NCBI RefSeq assembly: GCF_020181595.1
Contig: NZ_CP084028.1
Span: 2,241,193-2,305,192, forward strand
DNA from: [Mycobacterium] vasticus
Lineage (GTDB): Bacteria > Actinomycetota > Actinomycetes > Mycobacteriales > Mycobacteriaceae
Direction of reading: 5' to 3'
DNA: 64,000 nt
The notes below the pieces were generated by a model, which was given only the letters and a program-made list of their open reading frames with translations, ran no database searches and was not told where the DNA came from. Position numbers and translations under genes: made by a program. The number at the start of each line of letters is the position of its first letter. Position 1 is the stretch's first letter. This document shows, one piece after another, positions 8,000-16,758 of this stretch.

Positions 8000-9602
8000 A
8001 CAGGGTCACACCCCGGTGCACCGTGCGCCGACACCGCGGTGCCGCTCCCGAGTCCAGTACCGGCAGGGGCGGGACACCCGAACGCGGGTCGGTCGACCAG
8101 CGCTGGACCGTGTCGCGGGGGGCCTCAACGGCCAGCTCGCCGACCTCCCACACCGCATAGGACGCGGGCGCCCCGGGCACCAGGGTGCCCGTCACGCCGT
8201 CGTGGACGCCGCCGGCCCGCCAGCCTCCCCGGGTGGCCGCGGCGAACGCCGCCCGCATCGATACGGCGCTGCCGGGGGTGCGGTGCCGGGCGGCCGCGTG
8301 CACGCCGGCCCAGGGGTCGAGTGCGGTCACCGGGCTGTCGGAACCGAACGCGAGTGGCACGCCTTGGGATGCTAACAGCGCGAACGGATTCAGCCCGGCG
8401 GCGCGCTCGGCACCGAGCCGCTGGGAGTACATGCCGTCGTCGCCGCCCCAGCGCGCATCGAAGGCCGGCTGCATACTGGCGATCACACCCCACGAGCCGA
8501 GTTTGGCGGCCTGCTCGGCGTTGACCATCTCCATGTGCTCCAGCCGGTGACCGCAGCGGGCCACCGCAGCCACCCCGAAGTCCTCCACCACCTGTTCCAG
8601 CGCGGCAACCACCGAAGACACTGCGGCGTCACCGATCACGTGGAAGCCCGCGGGAACCTCCGCCTCGGTGCAGGCCCGCAGGTGCGCCTCGATGGTTGCC
8701 TTGTCGAGGTGGCACACGCCGGTGCAATCGGGCGCATCGGCGTAGGGCTGGTGCAGCCAGGCGGTGTGCGAGCCCAGGGCGCCGTCGACGAACAGGTCAC
8801 CACCGAGGCCGCGAGCACCGGTGTCGGCGACCAACTCCCGGGCCCGGGCGGCGCTGTCGACCGGTTCACCCCAGTAGCCGACGACCTCGACCCCGTGGCT
8901 GAGGGCGCGAAGTTCCCGCCAGTCGTCGAGCCCACCGATATCGGGGCCGGCGCACTCGTGCACCATCACGATCCCGGCGGCGGCCGCCGCATCGAGTGCC
9001 GCCGTGCGGGCTGCGGAACGCTGGTCGGCGGTGAGCAGTTCGCGGGCCTCGGCGCGTACCCGGTGGTGGGCCTCTCCGGACAGGGGGCCGGACAGTACGG
9101 CGTCGCCGGACAGGCCGGTCACCCGACGGCGCAGCGCGGTCGAGGCCAACGCCGAGTGCACGTCGACACGCGACAGGTAGGCCACCCGATCCCCCACCAC
9201 CGCGTCGACCGCCGCGGTGTCGGGGGCGCCGTCCGGCCAGTCCGTCTCATCCCAGCCGTGACCCCAGATCGGTTGGCCGGGATGGGCTGCGGCGTAGTCG
9301 GCGACCAGCTGCAGGCAGTGCCGTGACGAGGTGGCCGGCCGCAGGTCCAGGCCGGTGCGGCACAGACCGGTCTCGGTGACGTGGACATGGCTGTCCACGA
9401 AGCCCGGTGTCACGAAACCCCCATCGAGGTCGTCCACCTCGGCCTGTGGGAACCGTTCACGCCCGACGGCGTCGCTGCCCACCCACACGACCAGGCCGTC
9501 GCGTACCGCCATGGCGGTGGCATCGGGATGGCTCGGGCTGTGGATACGCCCGCCCAGCAGCAGCGACGCAGAAGTCCCGGACGCGATGCTCTCGACAGTC
9601 AC
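7992..9602 (-). CDS. Amidohydrolase family 3 (YtcJ-like) metal-dependent hydrolase
   Basis: A 536-residue amidohydrolase-superfamily protein. The metal-binding HxH is in [11 protein letters not shown]. Further ligands are likely in [18 protein letters not shown] and the FGSDSPV aspartate. The C-terminal segment carries the ADXXV-like GAPASYAVW of the composite beta domain. The GTG at 9602 lies 7 bases after a TACTTT box, consistent with leaderless translation. It occupies the place of Rv2052c and probably forms one transcript with lnt and ppm1. YtcJ-type enzymes hydrolyse formamides and exocyclic amides; the substrate here is unknown. Linkage to the mannosylation genes is conserved but unexplained. 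Confidence 0.82.
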   Translation of the reverse strand: MTVESIASGTSASLLLGGRIHSPSHPDATAMAVRDGLVVWVGSDAVGRERFPQAEVDDLDGGFVTPGFVDSHVHVTETGLCRTGLDLRPATSSRHCLQLVADYAAAHPGQPIWGHGWDETDWPDGAPDTAAVDAVVGDRVAYLSRVDVHSALASTALRRRVTGLSGDAVLSGPLSGEAHHRVRAEARELLTADQRSAARTAALDAAAAAGIVMVHECAGPDIGGLDDWRELRALSHGVEVVGYWGEPVDSAARARELVADTGARGLGGDLFVDGALGSHTAWLHQPYADAPDCTGVCHLDKATIEAHLRACTEAEVPAGFHVIGDAAVSSVVAALEQVVEDFGVAAVARCGHRLEHMEMVNAEQAAKLGSWGVIASMQPAFDARWGGDDGMYSQRLGAERAAGLNPFALLASQGVPLAFGSDSPVTALDPWAGVHAAARHRTPGSAVSMRAAFAAATRGGWRAGGVHDGVTGTLVPGAPASYAVWEVGELAVEAPRDTVQRWSTDPRSGVPPLPVLDSGAAPRCRRTVHRGVTLYG

Positions 9603-9609
9603 GGTCTAA

Positions 9610-9615
9610 AAAGTA
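9610..9615 (-). promoter_or_regulatory. -10 element for leaderless amidohydrolase-lnt-ppm1 transcript
   Basis: TACTTT on the minus strand ends 7 bases before the GTG at 9602. No ribosome binding site is visible. It fits the TANNNT-N7-start pattern repeated through the window. Confidence 0.4.
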
Positions 9616-9626
9616 CGGGTACCGGG

Positions 9627-10115
9627 TCAGCCGGCCGACAGGGCGGGCTGATTCACCTCGACCACACTGACCACTTCGGCGTCGATGTAGTCATCCCGGC
9701 GAGCCGCGCGGCGGCCCGCATACCAGCGGCGGCCCACCGTGGCCGCGCTCAGCAGCGGGGTGTAGCGGCCCAGGCCGATCGTCGCCGCGGACAACAGCAG
9801 CGGGCGGGCAGCAGAGCGAGTCGCCGGCGCGAGCAGTCCCAGCCCCAGCAGCGTGGTCACCGGTCCGGGCACCGCCACCAGCAGCGTGCCGGCCGCGACC
9901 AGCCCGCCGTCGGTCAGCGCACCCCGCCCGGCGCCCGAGCGCAGCCGTCGGGCCTGATGCCTGACCTGGCCTGCCGACAGTGCGAGGCCGGCGACGAATG
10001 CCACGAGCAGGCCTAGCACCGTCCAACCGAACCCGACAACCCAGATCAACGCAGCCACCGCCGCCGTCTCGACCAGGACATAGGCCAGAAACATCCGAAG
10101 CACAGCGCTCGCCAT
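9627..10115 (-). CDS. fxsA: FxsA family membrane protein
   Basis: A 162-residue protein with four hydrophobic segments: about 8-30 (FLAYVLVETAAVAALIWVVG), 32-48, 72-95 and a weaker one near 100-118. The cytosolic C-terminal tail is hydrophilic. This is the FxsA topology; E. coli FxsA affects phage F exclusion of T7 through an interaction at the membrane. The ATG start is at 10115. It lies between the amidohydrolase and the dienelactone hydrolase, as Rv2053c does in H37Rv. Its role in mycobacteria is not known. Confidence 0.85.
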   Translation of the reverse strand: MASAVLRMFLAYVLVETAAVAALIWVVGFGWTVLGLLVAFVAGLALSAGQVRHQARRLRSGAGRGALTDGGLVAAGTLLVAVPGPVTTLLGLGLLAPATRSAARPLLLSAATIGLGRYTPLLSAATVGRRWYAGRRAARRDDYIDAEVVSVVEVNQPALSAG

Positions 10116-10167
10116 GCCACTCCAACGTCGGCCTCGCGGATCGAGTTCCCCGCGGCCCGAGGCGCAC

Positions 10168-10173
10168 TACGGT
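10168..10173 (+). promoter_or_regulatory. -10 element for leaderless dienelactone hydrolase gene
   Basis: TACGGT ends 6 bases before the ATG at 10180, with no Shine-Dalgarno sequence. This is typical spacing for a mycobacterial leaderless transcript. Confidence 0.5.
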
Positions 10174-10179
10174 GATGCG

Positions 10180-10887
10180 ATGACCACAATCGAACTCGCT
10201 ACCGGCGACGGTCCGATCGAGGCGCTGCTGGACATTCCGGACGGTCCGGGGCCGTGGCCCGGCGTGGTGGTGATCCACGACGCGATCGGGTACGGAGCGG
10301 ACATGCAGGCCATCTCCGAGCGGGTCGCCGCGGCCGGCTACCTCGCACTGTCGCCGAACCTGTACTCCCGCGGCGGGCGGGCTCGCTGCATCACCCGGGT
10401 GTTCCGCGAGCTGCTCACCCAACGCGGTCGCGCCCTGGACGACATCATGGCCGCCCGCGCTCATCTGCTGGACATGCCGCAGTGCTCGGGGCAGGTCGGG
10501 ATCGCCGGGTTCTGCATGGGCGGACAGTTCTCGTTGATCCTGTCGCCCAAAGGATTCGGGGCGTCTGCCCCGTTCTACGGCACCCCGCTGCCCCGGCACC
10601 TCAGCGACACCCTCGACGGCGCCTGCCCGATCGTCGCCAGCTTCGGGGCACGCGATCCGCTAGGCAGGGGCGCCGGTGAACGGTTGCGCGTACTCGTCGA
10701 GGAGAAGCAGATCCCGCACGACATCAAGACCTATCCCGGCGCCGGTCACAGCTTCGCCAACAAATTGCCGGCCCAACCGCTGATCCGGATCGCCGGTTTC
10801 GGCTACGACGATGCTGCGACCGCCGACGCCTGGGAGCGGGTGTTCGCATTCTTCGGCGAACACCTGCACCCGGACTCGGTCGCCTAA
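10180..10887 (+). CDS. Dienelactone hydrolase family protein
   Basis: A 235-residue alpha/beta hydrolase. The nucleophile elbow GFCMGGQF puts a cysteine at residue 112, as in bacterial dienelactone hydrolases (carboxymethylenebutenolidase). The acid is likely in SFGARDPLG and the histidine is in GAGHSFAN. Such enzymes open dienelactones in the chlorocatechol branch of aromatic degradation, but no other genes of that pathway are nearby. The position matches Rv2054. The 3' end overlaps the RIC gene by 4 bases, tail to tail. Confidence 0.87.
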   Translation: MTTIELATGDGPIEALLDIPDGPGPWPGVVVIHDAIGYGADMQAISERVAAAGYLALSPNLYSRGGRARCITRVFRELLTQRGRALDDIMAARAHLLDMPQCSGQVGIAGFCMGGQFSLILSPKGFGASAPFYGTPLPRHLSDTLDGACPIVASFGARDPLGRGAGERLRVLVEEKQIPHDIKTYPGAGHSFANKLPAQPLIRIAGFGYDDAATADAWERVFAFFGEHLHPDSVA

Positions 10888-11579
10888 GCGCTCGCGGTTG
10901 CCAGGACCCGCGGGAACAGCACGTTGTTCTCCTTGTGCACGTGCAGGTGGATGTCGCTCTCCAGGTCCGCCAAGCCGGCCAGCATCGCGGTGTAGCTGGC
11001 GCAGGCGTCGGCGGGAACGGCGTAGCCGCCGGTGAGCTCACGCAACTCGGCCAGCAGATGGCCGGCGTTGTCGTGTTCCTGCTGGTTCTCCGCCAGTTCG
11101 TTGCGGACCTCGTCGGACAGCGGGCGGTCCGGCCGGCCGGCGCTCAGGCTGATCTCGGGGAAGAGCATGGTCTCCTCGGTGCGCAGGTGGGGTTCCATGC
11201 CGCCGCGCAACTGGTGGAAGACCTCACGGACCCGGGCCAGCTCGCCGTGGTTGGGTCCGTGCACGCGCGCCACCTTGTCGACCAGTTCGGCCAACCGGGG
11301 GAACTCGTCCCACAGGAAGCGGTGGTGGGTGCTGACGATGTGCGCGATCAGCGCGGTGTCGTCGAAGTCGGCCCAATCGGCCCGCTGAGCGGACTCGGTG
11401 GAGCTGTTCAGTGCGGCCAGCAATTCGTCGGCGTCGACGCCGTCGGCCGCGCACGCATCGGCCAGGGAGCGCTGGCCGTGGCAGCAGAAGTCGATACCGA
11501 ACCGGCTCAGGGTCCGGGTGGACGACGGGTCAGCGGTGACGATGTCGCCGAGGATCTGGTCAGAGGTGAAGGTCGTCAC
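10884..11579 (-). CDS. Iron-sulfur cluster repair di-iron protein (RIC/YtfE/ScdA)
   Basis: Repairs iron-sulfur clusters damaged by nitric oxide or oxidants. The protein from the GTG at 11579 has 231 residues. The N-terminal ScdA-type domain carries the diagnostic FCCHG (C32, C33). The hemerythrin-like domain has the expected histidines and glutamates (STHHRFLWDEFP, EPHLRTEETMLFP, QQEHDNAGHLL, HLHVHKENNVLFPR). The GTG at 11579 is preferred to one at 11621 because GGGAG lies 7 bases upstream and because 11621 is inside the promoter. A -10 box and palindrome lie just upstream. I do not recall a RIC gene at this point in H37Rv. Confidence 0.9.
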   Translation of the reverse strand: MTTFTSDQILGDIVTADPSSTRTLSRFGIDFCCHGQRSLADACAADGVDADELLAALNSSTESAQRADWADFDDTALIAHIVSTHHRFLWDEFPRLAELVDKVARVHGPNHGELARVREVFHQLRGGMEPHLRTEETMLFPEISLSAGRPDRPLSDEVRNELAENQQEHDNAGHLLAELRELTGGYAVPADACASYTAMLAGLADLESDIHLHVHKENNVLFPRVLATASA

Positions 11580-11599
11580 GCGAAGCTCCCTAGGCTCGA

Positions 11600-11625
11600 G
11601 ATTTGAAGGACTTAAATCCACTATA
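11600..11625 (-). promoter_or_regulatory. Promoter with palindromic operator for the RIC gene
   Basis: On the minus strand a strong -10 box TATAGT (11625-11620) is followed directly by a 19-base imperfect palindrome (11618-11600) with GATTT and AAATC at its two ends. The palindrome covers the expected transcription start. This is a classic repressor position; an Rrf2-type (NsrR-like) NO or Fe-S sensor is the natural candidate, but that is inference. Confidence 0.5.
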
Positions 11626-11643
11626 TGCGATGCGGGCTCCGGC

Positions 11644-12030
11644 TCACCCGGCGGTCGGGGTCAGTGCCAGCCCGACATTGTTGCGCATGCCACCGCGCAG
11701 CTTGCTGAAGAAGTTGAACACGCGCCCGACGACGTGATAGCGCTTGCCGATCGCGTCGTAGACGGCGCCGTTCTGCGATTTGTCCAGCACGGTGGCGACC
11801 GCCTCGATCGCCTCACTCTTGGGGTTTCCCCGCATGTCACACACCGCAAGCGTGACGCGGGGCGTGTTGCGGATGCGCTTGACCTTCCAGGAGCTCTCCT
11901 GGGTGATCACCAGGAGCCGGTCCCCGTCTGCCGCAGCCCAAATCGGGGTGGGCTTGGGCCGACCGTCTTTGGTGAACGTGGTCAGCAGCAGGTAGTCAGC
12001 CTTGGCGATGTCAGCAAACGTCGGGGTCAC
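11644..12030 (-). CDS. PPOX-class F420-dependent oxidoreductase (Rv2061c-like)
   Basis: A 128-residue split beta-barrel protein of the pyridoxamine-phosphate-oxidase-like superfamily. It has the family's opening TTFTKDGRPKPTPIWAA, the WKVKRIRNTPRVTLAVCD strand pair and KRYHVVGRVFNF near the C-terminus. Mycobacterial members of this group use the deazaflavin F420 and reduce varied substrates. The GTG at 12030 follows a TAGATT box by 7 bases. The match to Rv2061c is from memory of the family and gene order. The physiological substrate is unknown, and FMN use cannot be excluded. Confidence 0.8.
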   Translation of the reverse strand: MTPTFADIAKADYLLLTTFTKDGRPKPTPIWAAADGDRLLVITQESSWKVKRIRNTPRVTLAVCDMRGNPKSEAIEAVATVLDKSQNGAVYDAIGKRYHVVGRVFNFFSKLRGGMRNNVGLALTPTAG

Positions 12031-12037
12031 GAAGGTG

Positions 12038-12043
12038 AATCTA
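12038..12043 (-). promoter_or_regulatory. -10 element for leaderless Rv2061c-like gene
   Basis: TAGATT on the minus strand ends 7 bases before the GTG at 12030. No Shine-Dalgarno sequence is present. Confidence 0.5.
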
Positions 12044-12069
12044 CCCGTCAGCCATCGCCGGGGCGGGGC

Positions 12070-12426
12070 CTACAGCGGAGGGTGACTCGGGATCGGGTGC
12101 AGTTCGGAGAGCCGCGGCAGCTCGGGCATCGCCGGCGGCGAGCCGACGTACGCGGCGACGGCTTCCGGCGAGATCAACGCGTAGCGGACGAGCAGATCTA
12201 CGGCGTTCAAGCCGAAGTGCTGGGCAACCCGGATCAGGTTGTCGGCGGTGATCAGTCGACCCTCATGAGCCGCCTTGTAGTACGCGGACTTGCGGTAACC
12301 GAAGGCCTCGTAGACTTCAGTCGCCGGCAACGGCCTGCCGACCAGGTACGGAAGCACGACCGACGGGTCCTTGTCACGATCGTCCATAGTTTTAGACGAT
12401 AGTCCCAAAACGCGCTCTGAAGCCAT
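12070..12426 (-). CDS. Small helix-turn-helix protein, probable transcriptional regulator
   Basis: A 118-residue protein. Residues about 33-90 look like a Cro/C1-type helix-turn-helix (TEVYEAFGYRKSAYYKAAHE, then ITADNLIRVAQHFGLNAVDLL). The Pro-rich tail has no recognisable domain. The ATG at 12426 has AGGAAGG 13 bases upstream, rather far. The ATG at 12387 (M-D-D-R-D-K) has no clear site, so the start is uncertain by 13 codons. No toxin, integrase or phage gene adjoins it. It sits at the point where H37Rv carries Rv2062c-Rv2072c, so it may be a local insertion. Target unknown. Confidence 0.65.
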   Translation of the reverse strand: MASERVLGLSSKTMDDRDKDPSVVLPYLVGRPLPATEVYEAFGYRKSAYYKAAHEGRLITADNLIRVAQHFGLNAVDLLVRYALISPEAVAAYVGSPPAMPELPRLSELHPIPSHPPL

Positions 12427-12511
12427 AGTCAGCTGTCACCTTCCTGTCTCATTCCTTGGCTCAATCAACGCGTCGACCAGGAATTTAGTCACAAATTATC
12501 GTGGTACGAGC

Positions 12512-13261
12512 TTAACGCGGCAACCGACGCCAGATGACCTGCGGGACCAACCGCATCACCACAAACATCGGCCGCAGCAGCCAGGGCACGGCGACCGTGC
12601 GCCGGCCCCGCGCCAACGCCCGAGCCGTTGCATCTGCCACCTGCGCCGGAGTGCTCGTCGGTGGTGCCGGTTTCATGCCCGCCGTCATCCGGCCGATCAC
12701 AAACCCCGGCCGCACGATCAGCAGGCGCACACCGGTGCCGTGTAATGCATCGGCCAGGCCGTTGGCGAACCCGTCCAGCCCCGCCTTGGCCGAGCCGTAG
12801 ACGTAGTTGGCTCGCCGCACCCGCACCCCCGCGATCGAGGAGAACACCACCAGCCGGCCACGGCCCGCGGCACGCATCGCTGCAGCCAGGTGGGTGAGCA
12901 GGCTGACCTGGGCGACGAAATCGGTGTGCACCACCGCCACCGCGTGTGCGGCGTCCGTCTCGGCGCGGGCCTGATCGCCCAGCACCCCGAATGCCAGGAC
13001 GGCGGTGCCGATAGGGCCGTGCTCGGCGATCAGTTCCGCAACCAACCTGCCGTGGCCGGCCACGTCGTCGGCGTCGAACTCCGTCGTGTGTACCGCGGCG
13101 GCACCCGCGTCGCGTACGGCGGCTGCCTCCGCGTCGAGCCGGCCGGCGGATCGCGCGGCCAGCACCACCGTCGCACCTGGCGCAAGCCGGCGCGCCAACT
13201 CCACGCCGATCTCACTGCGACCCCCGAAAATCACCACCGGCCCGGCAACCGTGTCGTTCAC
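12512..13261 (-). CDS. Short-chain dehydrogenase/reductase (Rv2073c-like)
   Basis: A 249-residue SDR. The cofactor loop is VIFGGRSEIG (residues about 9-18). The catalytic serines are in VFSSIAG, and the Y-x3-K pair is in VYGSAKAG. The GTG at 13261 has AGGAGA 11 bases upstream and gives exactly the 249-residue length I recall for Rv2073c. It resembles the decaprenyl-phosphoryl-2-keto-ribose reductase (DprE2) subgroup in sequence style, but that activity is not claimed. It is divergent from the F420 biliverdin-reductase-like gene, 35 bases apart. Confidence 0.84.
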   Translation of the reverse strand: MNDTVAGPVVIFGGRSEIGVELARRLAPGATVVLAARSAGRLDAEAAAVRDAGAAAVHTTEFDADDVAGHGRLVAELIAEHGPIGTAVLAFGVLGDQARAETDAAHAVAVVHTDFVAQVSLLTHLAAAMRAAGRGRLVVFSSIAGVRVRRANYVYGSAKAGLDGFANGLADALHGTGVRLLIVRPGFVIGRMTAGMKPAPPTSTPAQVADATARALARGRRTVAVPWLLRPMFVVMRLVPQVIWRRLPR

Positions 13262-13296
13262 GGCTGCGATTATCTCCTGCGCTAGCGTGAGCGGTG

Positions 13297-13710
13297 ATGG
13301 CGAACGCAACGACACGGCTGACCAGTGACGCGCTGGCGTTTCTCACCGAACGTCACCTGGCGATGCTGACCACGCTGCGCGCCGACAACTCACCGCATGT
13401 GGTGGCGGTCGGCTTCACCTTCGATCCCAAGACCCACATCGCACGGGTGATCACCACCGGGGGTTCGCAGAAGGCCGTCAACGCCGACCGCGCCGGGGTG
13501 GCCGTGCTCAGCCAGGTCGACGGCGCGCGCTGGCTCTCGTTGGAGGGCAGCGCAAGCGTCAACGACGCCGTGGCCGCGGTCCGCGACGCCGAACTGCGTT
13601 ACGCCCAGCGCTATCGGACGCCCCGGGTGAACCCGCAGCGCGTGGTGATCGAAGTCCAGGTGGAGCGGGTACTGGGCTCGGCGGACCTGCTCGACCGCAG
13701 CGGCCGCTAA
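13297..13710 (+). CDS. F420H2-dependent biliverdin reductase-like protein (Rv2074 family)
   Basis: A 137-residue split beta-barrel protein nearly identical in pattern to Rv2074, which has been shown to reduce biliverdin-IX alpha to bilirubin with F420H2. Shared stretches include [40 protein letters not shown] and [14 protein letters not shown]. The ATG at 13297 gives the same length as Rv2074; a GTG lies one codon before it. The 3' end overlaps pepE by 4 bases, tail to tail. The gene keeps its place beside the SDR, although many neighbours present in H37Rv are missing here. Confidence 0.9.
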   Translation: MANATTRLTSDALAFLTERHLAMLTTLRADNSPHVVAVGFTFDPKTHIARVITTGGSQKAVNADRAGVAVLSQVDGARWLSLEGSASVNDAVAAVRDAELRYAQRYRTPRVNPQRVVIEVQVERVLGSADLLDRSGR

Positions 13711-14828
13711 ACGCCGACCACGATCAGATCGTGGGGCCGGTTGTTCAGTGACTCGGCGCCGTCCTCGGTGACGACGACGATGTCCTCGATCCGGGCTCCC
13801 CACCGGCCGGGAAAGTAGATCCCCGGCTCCACCGAGAACGCCATGCCGGCGGCCAGGGTGACGTCGTTGCCGGCGACGATGTAGGGCTCCTCGTGCACCG
13901 ACAGTCCGATACCGTGCCCGGTGCGGTGCACGAAGTATTCGCCCAGACCGGCCTCGGTCAGGATGTCGCGGGCCGCGGCGTCCACCTGCTGTGCGGTGAC
14001 GCCGGGACGGATGCACTCCACCGCCGCGCGCTGCGCCTGCTGCAATATCGAATACTGTTGGGCCACTTGCGGATCAGGCTCTCCGAGGCTGTAGGTGCGG
14101 GTGGAGTCGGAGTTGTAGCCGGGTTCGACCGGGCCGCCGATGTCGACGACGACGATGTCGCCGGCCTGCAGCACACGATCGGAGCACTCGTGGTGCGGGT
14201 CGGCGCCGTGCGGGCCCGAGCCGACGATGATGAATGCCACCTCCGAATGGCCTTCGGCCACGATCGCCGCGGCGATGTCGGCGGATACCTCGGCCTCGGT
14301 GCGCCCCGGTGCCAGGAACTCAGGCACCCTGGCGTGCACCCGGTCGATGGCCGCACCCGCCTTGCGCAGCGCGTCGATTTCGCTGGGGTCCTTGATCATT
14401 CGCAACTCGCGCAGCACCTCGGTGGCCAGCACCGGCGTCGTCTGCAGGGCCGCGGTCAACGGCAGCAGATGCAGCGCGGTCATCGAATCGGTGACCGCCA
14501 CCGCCGCCGGCAGCGCCCCCAGCGCATCGCCGACCAGGCGGTAGGGGTCGTCCCCGTCCACCCAGTCCCGCACGGCGATGCCCAGATCCGTCACGGCCGA
14601 TTCGCGCAGTGCTGCCAATTCCAGCCGCGGAACCACCACGGTGGGCCGCCCGGTTGCCGGCAGCACCAACGCGGTGAGCCGCTCGAAGGTCTGGGCCCGT
14701 GAGCCGATCAGATAGCGCAGGTCATAGCCCGGGGTGATCACCAGGCCGGCCAGACCCGCGTCGGCGGCCGCGGTGGCCGCGGCGGCCAGGCGATGGGCAT
14801 AAACAGTGCTGTCGAACCGGGAAGTCAC
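13707..14828 (-). CDS. pepE: Xaa-Pro aminopeptidase/dipeptidase PepE (M24)
   Basis: A 373-residue pita-bread-fold metallopeptidase that cleaves peptides with proline in the second position. The N-terminal domain (1-140) is creatinase-like. The C-terminal M24 domain carries the metal ligands: two Asp in [19 protein letters not shown], His in [15 protein letters not shown], and Glu in [10 protein letters not shown] and ARIEDIVV. The GTG at 14828 is 6 bases after a TAGCCT box. The arrangement with the divergent exonuclease gene equals Rv2089c-Rv2090. Confidence 0.92.
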   Translation of the reverse strand: MTSRFDSTVYAHRLAAAATAAADAGLAGLVITPGYDLRYLIGSRAQTFERLTALVLPATGRPTVVVPRLELAALRESAVTDLGIAVRDWVDGDDPYRLVGDALGALPAAVAVTDSMTALHLLPLTAALQTTPVLATEVLRELRMIKDPSEIDALRKAGAAIDRVHARVPEFLAPGRTEAEVSADIAAAIVAEGHSEVAFIIVGSGPHGADPHHECSDRVLQAGDIVVVDIGGPVEPGYNSDSTRTYSLGEPDPQVAQQYSILQQAQRAAVECIRPGVTAQQVDAAARDILTEAGLGEYFVHRTGHGIGLSVHEEPYIVAGNDVTLAAGMAFSVEPGIYFPGRWGARIEDIVVVTEDGAESLNNRPHDLIVVGV

Positions 14829-14834
14829 CTCGTC

Positions 14835-14840
14835 AGGCTA
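14835..14840 (-). promoter_or_regulatory. -10 element for leaderless pepE
   Basis: TAGCCT on the minus strand ends 6 bases before the GTG at 14828. It is the same hexamer and spacing as at lppI. Confidence 0.5.
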
Positions 14841-14907
14841 TCCGGCCGTGCCTGAACGGCGGTCCAGCTTCACCTCTCCTCCGTCGAGCCTCGCTGACCG
14901 CCGGCCA

Positions 14908-14913
14908 TAGGCT
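14908..14913 (+). promoter_or_regulatory. -10 element for leaderless exonuclease gene
   Basis: TAGGCT ends 7 bases before the ATG at 14921. No Shine-Dalgarno sequence is present. Confidence 0.5.
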
Positions 14914-14920
14914 GGCGTGC

Positions 14921-15886
14921 ATGCCTGCTCCTGTATTGCTGCTCGACGGCGCCAGCATGTGGTTCCGGTCCTACTTCGGCGTGCCGTCCTCGTTCACCGC
15001 CCCCGACGGCCGGCCGGTGAACGCGGTACGCGGCTTCTTCGACTCGATCGCCATGCTCATCACCCGGCAGCGTCCCGGCCGGTTGGCGGTCTGTCTGGAT
15101 CTGGACTGGAGGCCACAGTGGCGGGTGGAGCTTGTCCCGTCCTATAAGGCCCACCGGGTGGCCCTGGACGAACCAACCGGACCAGCGGGTGACGGGGCGG
15201 ACGAAGAGGTGCCCGACGAGCTGAGCACCCAGGTCGACATGATCGCCGAGCTGCTCGACGCGTTCGGCATCGCCACCGCGGGCGCACCCGACTACGAGGC
15301 CGACGACGTGCTGGGCACGCTGGCCGCGGTCGAACGCCGCGATCCGGTGGTGGTGGTCAGCGGTGACCGCGACCTACTGCAGGTGGTCACCGACCAGCCC
15401 GTCGCGGTCGGCGTGCTCTACCTGGGACGTGGGCTGGCGAAAGCGACGCTGCTGGGCCCGCAGGAGGTGGCGCAGCGGTACGGACTGCCCGTCGGGCGGG
15501 CGGGCGCCGCCTACGCCGAGATGGCATTGCTGCGCGGCGATCCCTCCGACGGCCTGCCCGGGGTGCCCGGAATCGGGGAGAAGACCGCGGCCGGGCTGTT
15601 GACCCAGTACAGATCGCTGGCTGCGGTGCTGGAGGCCGCTGCAGACCCGAAATCCGCGATGGCCAAAGGGGTTCGGGCCAAGCTGGCGGCGGCGCAGGAC
15701 TACATCGCCGCCGCGGGCCCGGTAGTGCGTGTGGCCACCGACGCCCCGGTCACCTTCTCCACATCGTCGGATGTCCTGCCTCGCACCGCCGCCGACACCG
15801 CCCGGGTCGCCGAACTGGCGCAGCGATACGGCGTGGAGTCCTCGATGGCGCGGGTCCAGCGGGCACTCGACCAGCTGCCGGACTGA
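14921..15886 (+). CDS. 5'-3' exonuclease / flap endonuclease-like protein
   Basis: A 321-residue stand-alone homologue of the 5'-nuclease domain of DNA polymerase I, which removes flaps and RNA primers. The acidic metal sites are visible: [35 protein letters not shown]. The helix-hairpin-helix DNA-binding motif is [18 protein letters not shown]. It keeps the place of Rv2090, divergent from pepE. Whether it is active in replication, repair or R-loop removal cannot be told from sequence. Confidence 0.93.
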   Translation: MPAPVLLLDGASMWFRSYFGVPSSFTAPDGRPVNAVRGFFDSIAMLITRQRPGRLAVCLDLDWRPQWRVELVPSYKAHRVALDEPTGPAGDGADEEVPDELSTQVDMIAELLDAFGIATAGAPDYEADDVLGTLAAVERRDPVVVVSGDRDLLQVVTDQPVAVGVLYLGRGLAKATLLGPQEVAQRYGLPVGRAGAAYAEMALLRGDPSDGLPGVPGIGEKTAAGLLTQYRSLAAVLEAAADPKSAMAKGVRAKLAAAQDYIAAAGPVVRVATDAPVTFSTSSDVLPRTAADTARVAELAQRYGVESSMARVQRALDQLPD

Positions 15887-15900
15887 ACCGGGCAATGCGC

Positions 15901-16698
15901 CTACTTGGGGCGGCCGACCTCGTAGGTGCCCGAGTTGTCCTGGAAGGTAACGGTGACCTGACGCTTGGTCCCGTCGATGCTGACCTCGCAGTTGAACGTG
16001 TCGCCCTGCTTGACCACCGGGCTCTGACCGTTGTTGCACCGGACGTCCTTGACGTTCTTGGCACCGTAGCCGTTGGTCTGATCGGCCAGGATCTGCTGCA
16101 CGCCCTCCTGCGCCTTGTCGACGTCGAGCTTGGTGGTCACGAAGAAACCAGGCTTCCAGAACCCCAGGACCAGCAGCACCAGCACGCCGACTCCCACGCA
16201 GCCGGCGAGCACACTGCCCGCCAGTGCGGTGCTGCGCTTGCGGCCGGCATCGGGCGGCCCGAATTGTCCGGGCTGCTGCGGGTACTGGCCGTACTGGCCG
16301 GGCTGTCCGTACTGACTCGGCTGGCCGTACTGGCCGGGCTGGCCGTACTGACCCGGTTGACCGTACTGGCCCGGTTGACCGTATTGCCCCGGCTGGCCGT
16401 ACTGGCCGGGTTGGCCGTACTGGCCGGGTTGACCGTACTGACCGTACTGACCGGGCTGGCCGGGCTGACCCGCCTGGCCGGGCTGGCCGTACTGCTCGGT
16501 CTGCGGGTAGCCGGGGTACTGACCGGTCGCGGGGTACTGCGAGCCCTGCTGGGGGTACTGCGACGGGGTGTAGGCCGGCTGCCACTGCTGTTCGGCGCCG
16601 GACGCGGGAGTCGCTCCGGTGCCCGGCTGCTCCTCGGGCTGTCCGGGCTGCTGAGGCTGCCAGGGCTGCGTCGGGTCGTATCCCTGCGGTCCGCTCAT
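15901..16698 (-). CDS. Membrane protein with Gln/Pro/Gly repeats and DUF4333 domain
   Basis: A 265-residue protein. Residues 1-150 are low-complexity and Gln/Pro/Gly/Tyr-rich, with about ten copies of a G-Q-P-G-Q-Y hexapeptide (70-138). A basic RKR and one membrane helix follow (157-180). Residues about 185-265 form an external DUF4333 domain with a likely disulfide ([18 protein letters not shown]). The tail faces the cytosol by the positive-inside rule. It matches Rv2091c in position. GAGG lies 9 bases before the ATG. Function unknown; such tails are typical of actinobacterial envelope proteins and may form condensates or bind cell-division factors (speculative). Confidence 0.85.
   Translation of the reverse strand: MSGPQGYDPTQPWQPQQPGQPEEQPGTGATPASGAEQQWQPAYTPSQYPQQGSQYPATGQYPGYPQTEQYGQPGQAGQPGQPGQYGQYGQPGQYGQPGQYGQPGQYGQPGQYGQPGQYGQPGQYGQPSQYGQPGQYGQYPQQPGQFGPPDAGRKRSTALAGSVLAGCVGVGVLVLLVLGFWKPGFFVTTKLDVDKAQEGVQQILADQTNGYGAKNVKDVRCNNGQSPVVKQGDTFNCEVSIDGTKRQVTVTFQDNSGTYEVGRPK
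16285..16491. repeat. 18-bp coding tandem repeat (GQPGQY hexapeptide)
   Basis: About ten imperfect copies of an 18-base unit, in frame with the DUF4333 gene and encoding G-Q-P-G-Q-Y. Variants include PGQAGQ and PSQY. The copy number is likely to vary between strains. Confidence 0.9.
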
Positions 16699-16758
16699 CG
16701 TTGTTCCTCAAGTCCTCTCGCGTAGCGGGTGCTGATTCACCGTAGCGCCCGGATCAGC

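Noticed and set aside
16285..16491. CRISPR-like array
   Set aside because: The 18-bp units are contiguous without unique spacers, are in frame and encode a hexapeptide; no cas genes are near.
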